Source: Neelides folsomi
Taxonomy: Eukaryota > Arthropoda > Collembola > Neelipleona > Neelidae
Assembly (NCBI GenBank): GCA_034687125.1
Contig: JAQGBZ010000136.1
Coordinates: forward strand, 62,001-126,000
Length of the DNA stretch: 64,000 nt
Reading direction: 5' to 3'
Part shown: in pieces, positions 1 to 13,262 of the stretch
Position numbering within the stretch: the stretch's first letter is position 1
How the letters are laid out: every line of letters starts with the position of its first letter
Notes under the pieces: model-generated
Database searches by the model: none
Told to the model about the DNA's origin: nothing
Seen by the model: only the letters and a program-made list of their open reading frames with translations
Translations under genes and position numbers: made by a program

Positions 1-192
1 TCGCATCTCGTTAGAAAGTTAGCTCTTGTCTTGAGTTCCCGCTTTTTGGAACATTTAGATACGCATACCCAATTTATATCTATCACAATTAAAACTAATG
101 TTAATCTAAATGATGTTCTAAAGGGAACTCAAGAGCCAACTTTTTAATGAGAGTAATAGAGTATTAATACATATAAATTACTATAATTTATT

Positions 193-356
193 CGAGCCGG
201 GAATACACATGAGTTTGAACGAACCGCTAAAATATTATTGAAAATGCTCATGTGGGGCTTAAATGGTAACTTGCACCAGCGTTTCCTGGGCCCACATATG
301 TGCATTTTCAACAATATTTTAGCGGTTCGTTCAAACTAGCGTTTATTCCCTGCTCG
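193..356. repeat. 164-bp near-perfect palindrome (foldback/MITE-like)
   Basis: Two arms of about 65 bp are inverted copies of each other. The left arm starts CGAGCCGGGAATACAC and the right arm, read in reverse complement, starts CGAGCAGGGAATAAAC. Both continue through AGTTTGAACGAACCGCTAAA to GAAAATGC and a GTGGG end. About 35 bp of unrelated spacer separates them. No ORF lies inside, so this is probably a non-autonomous foldback or MITE-type DNA element. The superfamily cannot be assigned because the target-site duplication is unclear. Confidence 0.75.
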
Positions 357-2780
357 ATTAAAGATAGTATCTATAGTATATTATTATATTATTGAATCAG
401 AATTTATCTTATTGGATTTAGATTTATATTAGAATTAAAAAAATTATCAATAGAATAATGAAAGGAAAAATACCAATAGGTATTTGGCATTTTTTTGCAT
501 TTATCGTATCTTTGAGCCTAGCCACACAAAAAATATTTTAATATTATTATATTTTTTTTGTTTTTGAGCGCCATTTGAATCGTGTTTCATATTTTAATTT
601 TACTCAAAATGAAGCGTCTCATTAACTCGTTGCTCACATTGACATTGACAATAGTGAGTTTAGTCGTCGTTTTGGTTTGGTAACTCACAGGTAACGATTT
701 GTGTTATGTATTCGTAGATTACATTATTATTATTTACTAAAAAAATAAATATTTTATATTTTAGTATACTTAAGATAGGCAGCATAAATGCTATCTTTAT
801 TTATATTAGGACTTATTGTTAGATGAAACTAATTATTTCCCCTCGCAAAACCATTTTGTAAATTTCGCGAAATTGATTTTTGTGGGTGTTGAGGAATGTG
901 GTTATATGATACTTATAAGCCGAGAAAATTTCCGTTTCGTGCTTAATATTTTAACTGTTCGTGTATCGGGGGCCGCTGCTTATTCCAATCATTTATTATT
1001 AATACCAACTTCCCCAGTGAAAGCCTACGTCCACAGCTACTAAATACATTTTCAAAGCATTTTTCTTTCAACTCTTTCACCTAAAAGGCATTTTTGTTTC
1101 TTGTAACAATTTTGAACTTACTAAAGATTTTGTGTTAAGATTTCATTCGAGAAAGAACAAAAATCACATTGTCTTAAAGCCTATCGCATCGATATTCAGT
1201 TAACAAGTAAAAAATAATACATTCGTATATTATTTATTTAAGGAATGAGTATTACAAGATAAAAAGTCACATATAAAACATTTAGATTTAAAAGGCAATT
1301 ACAATATTATATATATTTAAAGTATGCAAATACATAATATTGTAAACTCTAAATGTAAGTATATAAGTATATTTGTAATATTATAATATCATTAATTACT
1401 AATAATCTCATATTTATATGCTCGACCAACCATTACTTACTGCGAGAGAAAGTTTATCTAATCTCAACAAATTTCGTTATAATTATTATGTTCGTTATAT
1501 TATGATCGTGCATTACATAATTACCTAAATATTTCCATTACATATTGTATGGGTTAAATGAAGAAAAGAAGAAAAATTTTATTTGTGTCAATTTGATAGG
1601 CGATCTTGAAGAGAAATGGTCGGAGACTTTTGAGATCTCAATGGCTGGTGTCGGGTGGCGGGTCTACCCCCAAACACCATGGTTAACTTCAGTTTTGTAC
1701 AGGAGGAGGAGAAACCAGGTAACTGCATAAATTTTTAATATTCAATTAATGGAAATAGACCTCAATTATTGAGGGAGTGATTGATATCCACTCGATATAG
1801 GCCAATTATTTATGGACAACTTTTAAAAAATTGTTTCACCTCTAACTCTAACTAACCATATAACAGTGTAACATTAGGAAATTATACCTTGAAGAATGAT
1901 TTTAGTTTTAGTTTTTTAGTTTTAGTCTTATGTTAGAATAGAATTATTTTAGTTTAGAATTATGATTAATGTAATATATTATCCCGAATACTGAATACCG
2001 TAAGGGCGAAAGCTATTTAATCGAACAATAAAAACACATTCATTCATTAATTCATAACAGTGTATGAATCTAACAGTACATTCTAACAAACCAATTATTC
2101 ATTGTAAAATAACATAATCAAATTTTCACTGACGTTTATAATATTGGTATTCGTGGTCCCAATTAACATGACAATAACTATACATTATTTATTGTCGTTT
2201 AGGAAAATCCAATATAAAATCCCGGATTAAAATGGTAAAATGGAATAGTTGTACTTTCTACTAACTACATCATCTGTATATTTAATGTATTTATTTAATA
2301 TATAGCTATCTGAGTATGTACTGTTGGATATATTTCTAGAGACTTTGAAATTGTTTTTTTCTGTTACAATGACAAAGCCCCTATTTCAGAATTGAGAGAT
2401 TTTGGTTAACTTTAAACCCAATTTACATAAAAACACATTTTTTCCTTCGAAATTTTAATATGTTGTAGAAAAACTATCATTTAATTAAATGTATAAGTTT
2501 CATGTTCGTGTAACGTTGTTGAACAGCGTGAAAATTCTTCTCATGGGGGTTGTTTCCCTATCACAATACAATATATGTGATATCCCCGCACTTTTTAAAT
2601 TTTTATTTTAATATTTTTTTAAAGAATAACACAAAATTAAATTGATTGAAGTATTTTATTTTGAATAATTAAATAACGCTCTTGAAGGTCCACCGATTTG
2701 TTCGTTCGTGTAACTTTTTGTTTTTTAATGATTAAACTATTTGTGTAACTATTTGCACATTTCTATATACTATTTTTAAT
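357..2780. other. AT-rich intergenic sequence, no gene seen
   Basis: Mostly A/T-rich DNA with short spurious ORFs. No domain, splice-consistent exon or RNA gene was recognised. The only structured part is the possible retroelement tail at about 1590-2055, listed separately. Upstream untranslated exons of the flippase gene could lie here but nothing identifies them. Confidence 0.5.
1590..2058 (+). mobile_element. Possible 3' tail of a non-LTR (LINE/SINE) element
   Basis: A GC-richer block (about 1600-1720, with GGTGTCGGGTGGCGGGTC) is followed by an A/T-rich stretch. It ends in TAAGGGCGAAAGC, an AATAAA signal at about 2026, and a short CATT-type tandem tail (CATTCATTCATTAATTCAT). A 3' end made of AATAAA plus a short tandem repeat is typical of RTE/Jockey-like LINEs and the SINEs they mobilise. 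No reverse transcriptase or tRNA-like head is visible, so the assignment rests on the tail alone. A 61-codon ORF at 1545-1730 has no recognisable domain. Confidence 0.3.
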
Positions 2781-3340
2781 TTTAAAACAAACTATCATAC
2801 ATGTTTTTTGTGCAGTGCCATAAGAACCTATGTCTCACTTGAATTGCGTTATCCAGATATGCATTATAATGCATTTTTATAGAAGCCAAAATTTAGATTA
2901 TAAAAATCATTTAGAAACTAACATTTGATTTGAGCTGTATTTTAACCAAAATCTGCACAATTCTGGGACAGGTCCTTCTTTTAAAGTTTTGCGTCCTTGA
3001 CCTTTTTAAAAATCAACATTTTACCATATTTCTCCTTTATGTAGTAATTAGAAAACAATATTAATCTCTATAGAAAAAAATAAATAATAAACAAATAATA
3101 AAAAGGTCTTGCAATGGTATGCTGCGCGGACTATACAATGTATTTAGAAAACGCAATTAAAAAACCACAGGTTCTTATTACACTGCACAAAAACATATAG
3201 CTTGTCTTGAAATTAAAAATAGATTTATATGAAAATCTCTATAAAAATATAAATAATTTTAAAACACACTATATGTTTTTTGTGCAATGCCATAAGAACC
3301 TGTGTCTCACTTGAATTGCGTTAACCAGATGCATTATAAT
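2781..3340. repeat. Degenerate repeat: two direct copies and one inverted copy
   Basis: Copies at about 2781-2872 and 3255-3340 share TTTTTTGTGCARTGCCATAA, then GAACCTRTGTCTCACTTGAA and a GCATTATAAT end. A third, more diverged copy at about 3149-3220 is inverted (ACAGGTTCTTAT, then CACTGCACAAAAACAT). The head-to-head arrangement suggests an old DNA transposon or MITE with subterminal repeats, or nested insertions of the same short element. No coding capacity is seen. Confidence 0.6.
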
Positions 3341-3838
3341 CGACTGAGTTTTGAGTCTTTCCAAGCCATTATTAATTTATTAAGGTTATTTAATTTCTGA
3401 TTTAAATATGTAAGGGTTACTAAAATCCGTTAATAACAATTTAAGGATATATAGGTAGAGGTAACCCTCGGCTCGGGGACTATGTGATATGGGGCATGAG
3501 GGGGATCGATAAGTTAAGAGCCAAGACAGCGCACACAACCTTTCCCTCAATAGTCTCACGGCAACGAAACTCAAGACACGAACTTCCCCTGCCGCTTAAT
3601 TTATCATCCTTTAATAATCCGCTATATTTGCTATTAAAATTAATTTATTTTAATCTTTATTACCTATAACAGATTTGTATTGTTTTTATTGAGATTGCCC
3701 TGAATTCCACCCTTGTAAATACATAATTTGTAAAATTAATGTGACATTTCCTCCTTCTACGTGTCATCATCATGTTTGCGAATTGGGAGAGGAGGGAGCT
3801 GTGGGAGTGTTGAGCAATGGGAAGATTGTCATTTAGAA

Positions 3839-6800
3839 ATGTCTTGTGAGGATGAGGGCGGGGCTTCTGCTTCGCTTCCCGTCCCGCCGTGTAAAACCCG
3901 CCTGTACATCCCGAAGAAAAAAGGTCGCAGGTCACCATCTTCTTATTCTCCTCAGATCAGTGATGAGGAGGGGGAAGATGTTGTGACCGACCCTTTACCT
4001 GTCCCTCCACGAGCCGCCAGTATCAAAATGTGTCGGGCCAAGGTGACAACTCTTGAGGAAATCTTGAGAGGGCAAAGGGAGGAAGTGAGGCCTGAAGTGA
4101 AGATCACCTTAAGTCCTCCAAGTGAGAGTGACGGTAAAGGATCAGCTGGTCCTCCAGAGTGGGATGGGAGCGAGGAAGGCGGTGTCAGGGTCCAGAGGAA
4201 TTTTTTCACTTGTTGTAATAATCGTGAAGGAGAGAGCGAGTCGTTGTCGTCCGCCGAGAGAAATTCATCTTGGCCACATTTGTGTATTCTACGATTCTCT
4301 GCATTTCTTACCAAACTTTATTGGAGAGTCGTTGATGGATTGTTTGGCATCGAACCCCCTTTTAGGGATCAGGATGGTGAAGGTGAAGATAATAATAAGA
4401 TAAATTAGATATTGTGTTAATTCTTGAAAAGATTTTAATTTCTCCTTTTTTAATTCAGAGACAGAGCGGAGAATCCGAGCAAATGATCCTACTCACAATG
4501 CAAAGTATTCTTATGCTGTAAGTTTTCAATTTGAACTTTATCATTGAAATATTTATAACTAGGTATACGGTTAACTAAAAATTAAATAATATTTAATTAA
4601 TATTAAATTTGTTGATAGAATAATTATATCAAGACGTCAAAATACACTGTGCTAACTTTTCTCCCATTGAATCTATTCGAACAATTTCAACGTCTCGCGA
4701 ATTTTTACTTCCTCTGTCTCCTCGTACTACAGGTTCACAATCGTTCATTAAATATTGGACCAAATAGAATATGAAACCGAATTCTAACCAATTTTAAATT
4801 AGGTAATTCCCGTAATATCGTCCCTTACTCCATTCACAACTGCTATCCCGCTCATCCTCGTTCTCGCCCTTACTGCAATCAAAGATGCTTATGACGACTA
4901 TGTAAGTCCGCTTTTAATATTTGGGTTAATTATTAATTACTATTTAACTGATAAATATTAATTATTTAACATTAAATTTTCAGCAAAGACATCGAAGTGA
5001 TTCCCAAGTTAACAATCGTAAATCTATGGTGCTGAGAAATGGACTACTAAAAGAAGAAAGATGGTTCAAGGTAAAAATTCTCTAATATTGAAAGGTCAAT
5101 ACGAAATGCTCCATGGCGGACTCAATTCTTGACATTTACACAGTTAACATAAGATATAAGTATATTATAATAGTATAGATAAAATATATGTAATGCACAA
5201 TAACTACCTAATTCCTACATATACTAATATAAGAGATGAGATGCTTAATACATTAATACCATACACAGTAGATACATACATGCATGTCTACCGGCGAACT
5301 ACATTTAATAACATAAAATAACTTTTCAAATGTCAGTCTCTCTTTCATTGACATTTAATATATTAAGTATAAGCATTTTTATTTTATTTATTGAATAGGT
5401 TCAAGTTGGGGATGTAATTCGTATGGAAAATGATCAATTTGTCGCTGCGGATGTTTTGATTTTATCTACTTCCGAACCAAATGGGCTCTGCTACATTGAA
5501 ACTGCTGAACTTGATGGGTTTGTTTAATCACATTTTTAAAATAACACATGTAAAATTAAGTCTCAACATGTAATATTATATTAGACTAATATTCATAATA
5601 TTATATGTTGGTTAATTTTTGGACTTTCAAATTCCAGAGAGACCAATTTGAAATGCCGACAGTGCCTTTTGGAAACTGCAGAAATGGGGCAAGAACCGGA
5701 AAAATTGGGTAGTTTCAAGGGAGATATTATCTGTGAGGCTCCGAACAATCAACTCAACAAGTTTGATGGGACCTTGACGTGGAAGAACAAAAAGTTTGTT
5801 TTGGACAACGACAAAATTCTTCTTCGTGGTTGTATTCTGAGGAATACTCAATGGTGCTACGGTGTGGTCATCTTCGCCGGCAGAGATACCAAGCTGATGC
5901 AGAACTCGGGAAAAACAAAGTTCAAAAGAACGAGTATTGACAGACTTCTCAACTTCATAATCCTCGGGATTGTATTTTTCCTCTTGTCGATGTGCCTTTT
6001 CTGCACAATTGCGTGTGCAGTTTGGGAGACAATGATCGGACAATGGTTTCGTCAATTTCTTCCTTGGGACTCATTAGTTCCAACTGAGCCTGTCGAAGGT
6101 GCTGTGATCATTTCCCTTCTCGTCTTCTTTTCCTATGCCATCATCCTCAATACCGTCGTCCCTATATCCCTTTACGTATCGTAAGTTTATAGTATATAAT
6201 TTCATTACATATAAAAAATCCTATTTAATATCAAATTAACTAATTTTTGGAAATGTCATTTATTTATTTATATTGGGTAAATAAATAAATAAATTTATTG
6301 CAGGGTCGAAGTGATTCGTCTACTCCAGAGCTTCCTGATTAATTGGGATTTAAAGATGTATCATGAGAGTAGCGGAACGAGTGCAAAAGCTCGAACCACT
6401 ACACTAAATGAAGAGCTTGGGCAAATTGAATACGTCTTCTCTGACAAGACTGGAACACTTACACAAGTACAATGCATATAAATATTCAATAGAATTTTCT
6501 CTTTTCTCTATTGAATGAGCTATGAATTGATGTGCATTTTAGTTTTTAATATAAATATTTCTTATTTATACATATTATCTATTATTACAGAATATCATGA
6601 CTTTCAACAAGTGCACTATTGGGGGGAAATCATACGGAGAAGTTTTGGATCCAAGAACTCGTGAACCCATTGAACAATTAGATGTTCGTTTATTCGAATT
6701 TTATCTTTGTTTCATTTATGACATAAATAATTTGTTTTTTTTTCGAAACAACCGACCTTTAGTCTGAAGTTTTTATTATTATTCCTTTTATAAAGATAAA

Positions 6801-9800
6801 TTCATCAACTCAAATTAATTGTGATACATTACTTATAATGTTTATTAACTATATAGGGTCTGAGTCCAATTGATTTTTCTCGTAATCCTTATTACGAGCC
6901 GAAATTCCGGTTTTATGATGAGAAACTCTACGATGCCGTAAAGAATGCAGATGAAGATGTTCATATGTTTTTCCGACATTTGGCTCTCTGTCACACTGTT
7001 ATGGGTGATGAACGAAACGGTATATTTATTACTGCAATTCACAGTTATCCTAACATTTTTCTTATTTTAAAAGTATTTGTAATATTCTATATTTTGGATA
7101 TTAAATATTAAATGATTTTTTGCTGAAACTAATTGGGAATTGTTCTAGGTGTTTTGGAGTATCAAGCTCAGTCACCTGATGAAGCTGCTCTGGTTTCAGC
7201 AGCTCGGAATTTCGAATTCGTATTTAGAGAACGCTCACCTGACTCTATAACAATTAGTGCTGTTGGAGTTGAAGAATCTTATGATCTTCTTTGCATCCTG
7301 GATTTCAACAACGTGAGAAAACGAATGTCCGTCGTCGTCCAATCGCAGAAAGATGGAAGAATCTTACTTCTGTGCAAAGGAGCAGATTCAATTATTTATG
7401 AAAGGCTCGAAATGGGAAGCCATGATTTAAAATCGAAAACACAGGAACATTTAAATGTATTACCTAATTCAAATTTCCTTTTCAATTTTTATTATTAGAA
7501 ATGATTAATATTAATTGTTTCGATTTTTGAACAGAAATTTGCTGGGGAGGGTTTGAGAACACTTGTACTTGCAGTCAAGGAATTGAGTCCAGAATACTTT
7601 GAAGATTGGAAGGAACGACATCATGAAGCTGCGACATCACTTCGAAATCGGGAAGAAAAATTGGATGCCATTTATGAAGAGATTGAGAAAGACATGAGGT
7701 TAATTGGTGCTACAGCAATAGAAGATAAACTTCAAGACGGTGTTTCCTCAACTATTGCAAATCTTCTACTTGCTTCCATTAAAATATGGGTCCTCACCGG
7801 AGATAAACAAGGTGTGGAGAGCTTATACGATCTATATAACTAACTATATTATTTTAAAATAATTTAAGCTATTCCATATATTGTATTTGTTGTTAATAAG
7901 TAATATTTTACTTTAAGTTTAAATCTTAATTATTTTATTAGCACATTGATATACCACCACAGAAATTATACTTAATATGTATAAATTTTAATATTAACAT
8001 CATGATAATTTTTAAAAATAGAAACTGCAATTAACATCGGCTATTCAGCTCAACTACTCAATGATGAAATGAATGACATTTTCATTGTGGATTCGTCAAG
8101 CTTAGAGGAAGTTCGTAGTCAACTAACCAAATATCTCGACGCGATACAAAAGGGAGCTTCAGCTCCAGTTGATCAAAAAATGGGTGACGTTAGCATGGTG
8201 ACATTCAGTGAAGACGAATTCGGTCCAAGATTCCATGATGGAGAAAACGGGGATGGAGATTCAGATGGTGCTTATGCTCTGGTCATTAATGGTCATTCAC
8301 TCGTTCATGCACTCAACCCACAATTGGAACAAAATTTCCTCAACCTTGCCACTCAATGTATGATTCCAGCCAATTAAATATCGTTTATCCTGATAATTAA
8401 TATAAAAATTGAATTATAATTAATTAGACAATATTTACAGATTTATTTATTTATTAAAATTTTACATAAAATATAATAGGCCGCGCAGTTATTTGCTGCA
8501 GAGTGACTCCCCTTCAAAAAGCTCTTGTTGTTGAGCTAGTAAAGAAGTACAGGAAAGCAGTTACTCTTGCTATTGGTGATGGAGCTAATGATGTGTCCAT
8601 GATTAAAAGTAATTCATAGCTTTGGTTCAAGTTAATTAAATAAAATATTAAGTTCTTAAATATATTATATTTAAGGTAATTATTTTGTATATTTACGTTG
8701 GAATTTTATTGCTAATATTTAATTTATTACAGCCGCCCATATTGGTGTTGGGATAAGCGGGCAAGAGGGAATGCAAGCTGTGCTAGCGTCTGACTACTCC
8801 ATAGCACAATTCAGATATTTGGAACGTCTTTTACTCGTCCATGGCCGTTGGTCGTATTATCGGATGTCAAAGTTTCTTCGTTATTTTTTTTACAAGAACT
8901 TTGCCTTTACTCTCACGCATTTTTGGTTTGCATTCTTCTGTGGTTTCTCTGCCCAGGTAAAAAATTAAATTCAGAGTCAAATATTCAAAAAAAACATTAT
9001 TGATTAATAACATTATACTTTACACATAGTATGTAGTCACTACATTGTAGTGTATTTTATATTATTTAATTCTACGTATTTAAATTATATCTATATACTA
9101 TAATTGATTAAAATTTTCCGAATTAAAAAACAGACGGTGTTTGACCCAATGTTCATATCGGTGTACAACTTATTCTACACATCACTTCCCGTCCTCAGTA
9201 TCGGAGTATTTGACCAAGATTGTAGTGACGCCAATTGCCTTCAATACCCCAAACTTTATACACCAGGTCATCTTAATCTCCTTTTCAATAAGAAGGAGTT
9301 TTTCAAATCTGCTCTTCATGGTTTCGTCACATCTTGTGTTCTTTTCATTATTCCATATGGTCAGTTTCTTGTTTTAATTTTATTAATTTAGTTGAATTGT
9401 TCCAAAACATTACTTAAATGGACTTTCGTTGTAGGGACGTACAATCACGCGATTTCTGGAGATGGTCAAGGACTTCATGACCACATGTTGTTTGGCTCTG
9501 TTGTTTCAACTATTCTAGTCGTTGTTGTAACCGCCCAAGTAAATCCAACTACGATTCCATTCCATTCCATTTTATAATTCATTGTACAACTAACTTAGAT
9601 TAAATCTTTTAAAACCAAATTAATTAAACTCAAATTACAGGTAGCTTTAGACACCTCGTACTGGACGGTGTTCAATCATATAACGATTTGGGGGTCTTTG
9701 TTATTTTTCTTCATTCTACATTACATGTACAATTTTGCTATACGTGGAAGATACCTTGGATCGCTCACAAAAGTATAAATTTGTTTATTTTTTCCATTTA

Positions 9801-10621
9801 CCAGTGAAGTTCACTTTGTTTTTATGATATACTTAATGTTACATATTTCTTTATTATCATTTGTTGACAGGCCCTTCAAGAGGCGAGTTTTTGGTTCACA
9901 TTGGTGCTTACAGTCATGATTTTAATCATACCTGTCCTCGCTTGGAGATTCTACTTCCACGACGTTTTCCCCACCCTATCTGATAGGGTCCGACTTAAAC
10001 AAAGATTTGCTTCAGCCAAGTAAAATAACTTTACAACAATAAAATTATAAGTATAATTTATAACTTACTTGATTTTTAAATACAGTGTTTATTTTAATTT
10101 CGTACTCGTTGAAAGCAAGAAATTGGTTTTTTATAACAACATATCTAATATTTAAATTGGGTCTCTTTTTAAAAGGGTTATCTAGGTATTCATTATATTT
10201 ATTAATCAATTTAGAAGTCGGTTGGGACATGATAAAACATCACGAACACCATCGGCGAGACGAAGTCGAAGATCTCTTCGATCATCATATGCTTTTGCAC
10301 ATCAAGAAGGATTTGGACCCCTTATCACATCTGGGAAAATCTTTTTGTCGCGAGGAAAAGCAATTGTAAGTGTGTTTTTAATACACCTAAAGTAATTACC
10401 CCAAGTACCTAAAGTAATAGCCCCATTACCTATATACAGATAGAATAACATTTATTGATATATTATATTTTGAATAGGCGAAGAACAACAACCACGGTGT
10501 GGCTTCTCTCATCTCATCTGTCTCATTTGGTCGAACTGATGGGCGAAGTGCTGATCTAGCGAAAAGTCCAAGAATCACAATGGTCAGCCCACAAGAAAGA
10601 ACCGAAGATGATCCCTTGTGA
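3839..10621 (+). CDS. Class-I P4-ATPase (phospholipid flippase, ATP8B-like), 21 coding exons
   Basis: Predicted exons: 3839-4376, 4459-4517, 4619-4732, 4803-4901, 4984-5070, 5399-5517, 5638-6180, 6304-6466, 6591-6683, 6857-7019, 7149-7456, 7535-7811, 8022-8357, 8480-8608, 8733-8956, 9134-9359, 9435-9538, 9641-9772, 9871-10019, 10218-10365, 10478-10621. All junctions are GT-AG and keep frame, giving about 1384 aa. Hallmarks in order: [10 protein letters not shown] near residue 180; DGET (about 338) of the actuator domain; PISLYVS (514-520) in TM4; DKTGT with the phosphorylated Asp567; KGAD (736) and TGDKQE (850) of the nucleotide-binding and P domains; [11 protein letters not shown] (999-1009); C-terminal [11 protein letters not shown]. 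Known members flip aminophospholipids to the cytosolic leaflet, usually with a CDC50 partner. All catalytic residues are present, so it should be active. The first about 180 residues, acidic and Pro/Ser-rich, have no recognised similarity. The start ATG (3839) is the first in-frame ATG of a long open exon; upstream coding exons cannot be excluded. Confidence 0.95.
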
Positions 10622-10789
10622 TGTAACCGCATTAATCACTACTTATGTGTATCTCTCCGCAGAGGATAACATTTTTCTCAATATCATTCTATAAACATTA
10701 TAATTATTATATTCAGAAATCCGTCACTTCATTATTATTGTTAAAAATTTAAATAATCTATTTTATACGATTTCGTACATTCCACGTTT

Positions 10790-10795
10790 AATAAA
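10790..10795 (+). terminator. Candidate poly(A) signal of the flippase gene
   Basis: An AATAAA hexamer lies about 170 bp after the flippase stop codon, in A/T-rich DNA with T-rich sequence downstream. It is the first canonical hexamer after the stop. Confidence 0.5.
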
Positions 10796-11151
10796 AATTT
10801 GTAAAATTTTCTTTCTATCCAACATTATCACATTTTTGCTTTATTTCTCGCATTTGTACAACATATCAACTTCTCTATAATTACATGTAATTATAAACAT
10901 TTCATTTAATGAGCATGGTATAACAGTATTGTGTTAAGAAGCAATTTAATTTAATTCACAATTAGATTCATTTCCTTTCATCTCCCATTGCTTGAAGTTA
11001 ATCACAGCTTCATTTCTATTGCTATGTACATAATATGTATTTTACATATTTGTTGTAATAAATGGTAAATATTAGAAAGTACCAAAGATTGCAAAGATTG
11101 TAACGATGAGACAAGACGAGAAGGAATCGACAATTTTTTGATGAGCCATTT

Positions 11152-11154
<3 letters not shown>

Positions 11155-11202
<48 letters not shown>
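11155..11202 (+). repeat. (AAT)16 microsatellite
   Basis: Uninterrupted trinucleotide AAT tract of about 48 bp. The lack of interruptions suggests it is young and length-variable. Confidence 0.95.
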
Positions 11203-11204
<2 letters not shown>

Positions 11205-11339
11205 ATCGAATTTTTCAAATTCTATTTTTTATTGTAGGAATGTTCATAACATATAAGATTTACATACTTATAAATTCGTAAGATCTTTCTGGTCTGTTGA
11301 TAGCAGGGAGGAGGCAGTAGCTTAATTAGATTGTGTTGA

Positions 11340-11537
11340 CTATCCGAACCACTTTTCCTCCTCTATTGATGACTTCTTGCGTCGGCTATTAATCTTTGAT
11401 TCTGCATAATCATCTCCTTGATTTGATATTGTGAGTCTCCTTATCTCCTCATCTTTCAAATCAACCTTCACCTCCTCGTTCCTCCCTTCTTGGTTCAACT
11501 CGTCCGGTAGTACTAATAATAAAGACCCTTCTTTCAT
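11340..11537 (-). CDS. Weak candidate small acidic ORF or 3' exon (65 aa)
   Basis: An ATG-initiated ORF rich in Glu, Asp, Lys and Arg (for example NEEVKVDLKDEEIRRL, ending EEEKWFG and a stop). Its composition is more protein-like than the surrounding A/T-rich DNA. No domain is recognised. A T-rich stretch followed by AG (TTTCCTCTTTAG) lies just upstream and could be a splice acceptor, so it might be a terminal exon of a minus-strand gene. No partner exon was found. It may equally be a chance ORF. Confidence 0.15.
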   Translation of the reverse strand: MKEGSLLLVLPDELNQEGRNEEVKVDLKDEEIRRLTISNQGDDYAESKINSRRKKSSIEEEKWFG

Positions 11538-13262
11538 CTCTAACTATTTATGACCTAAAGAGGAAATCACTCAATTTTTCATAATAATAAATAAGATTGT
11601 CAAACTCCGCCATAAATTGGATTCATTGTGCATCGTCTCTTTCCATTCGTTCGCCGTCCACTTACACACATCCAAATAACCAATCGAAGGATAAATATCA
11701 ATATCTTCAGTTCACGTGCTGCCAACTTAAGTTGATATTCCTTCCGTTTAATTTTTTTATATTTTCGACTTGAAAAGAAACCAGACTTGTTAATCATGAA
11801 ATTCGAGATGGTGTATTCAGTAGAATGCACTCTACTTATTACATAATGACTTGTAGAGGAAGGGATAAACCCAATTGAGTCGGAGCCTCCAGTTTGTTAT
11901 AGGTAAAATAAATTATGGCTTAGGTGTCTTCTCTGTTTTCTTTGCTTCATTAGCAAGGGAAGAAGAGGAATGGGCGTGCTTGGTCGGTGGAAATCATTTG
12001 CTCGCATCATATTTAATGCACTTAGCATTTGAGGTACCCGAGGCTTGATCCTCAACGATTCGGCTTTTCATCGTTTCTTTTCTAAGGTTAAAGGCGGGTC
12101 CAGAACAAAAGGAGTAACGAACACCACAAGTCATTAATTAGAACTGATTAACAAAGGTCCAAGTGGTAGGTCATTTAAAAACAAACTTTCATTGCAGCAA
12201 TAAAAGTTGTCTACAAAAATGAAAACTAATATTTATGTACTCTATAAGAAGATATACAATATTATGTATACCATATTTATCAACATAATATTTTTGGTCA
12301 CATATTACATAAAATAACTTTTAAATTAACGGCAAAGAGTATTCGTTCACTTTAAGAAAATGTTTAAATTAAGATGTTTATATTAAGAAAATCTGATTAA
12401 TAATAATTTTTAATTAATTTTTTATATTATAGAAACATAAATATTATAAGGCCTATGTGATATGTGCAATATAAATAATCCACATAATTCATGTAAGCTC
12501 TTGGTTTTATTCGCCAAAAGTGTAATAATGAACATTGTCCTAATTATAAATGCAATAGTGTATAATATTTACCAATGCATTACATTAATTGTTAATTGGT
12601 ATATAAAATTGGTAGCTTCGAAAATAAATATGTACCGTGTATATAATATGAACAACATGTTAATTATGGGCTTATTGGCAAATACATTATTTATATATGT
12701 ACCATATACATGATATATTAAATGTAAGTATTGCATTTGGTTTAAATGGAAATAAAGACAACAGTATTTGGCCTTTATTTATTAGCCGTTTGCAACTCAC
12801 CGCATTTGGTTCATTAAGAGGAGAATCGATTGAAAAGTTGGGATCGGGTGGATTTAATTGTAATTACAACGCAGGGTCCGAGTCAGGTTGGGACTAATTG
12901 AAGATAATTTCCGTTTAATTGAAAGTAACTACTGGCTTTAGCTGAGTAAAGAGGATTATTGGGTCCTTGGTCGAGAACAAGGAATTCATTGGTTAGTGGA
13001 GTCTTCGAGAAGGCGGGTTGATGGCAGAAGCCAACCCCTTGAATCCCCTCACCTCTAAACTCACCTGTCCACCGTCGACCATCCCGAGAGTCAGAAGAAT
13101 CACACTCATTCAGTCTATTAAACTCCTTTCAACCCCATGTTCATTCTATCTCTCACTTCCCCTTCCTAAATTCTCCCAGGGATTGAAGCTTCAATTAAGG
13201 AAGTTGGATAGTGTCAGTTCACATGTGTCATTCCTTGTCAATGTGAAATCTTTTAAGGAAAA

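Larger units (their letters stand above)
10796..13262. other. Intergenic region between flippase and al-A
   Basis: Contains an AAT microsatellite (11155-11202), a weak minus-strand ORF (11340-11537), and a GC-richer stretch at about 11940-12200 and again from 12830 to the al-A start. That last stretch is the likely promoter-proximal region of al-A. A TCAGT initiator-like pentamer occurs about 155 bp before the al-A ATG, but nothing proves it is used. Confidence 0.5.
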
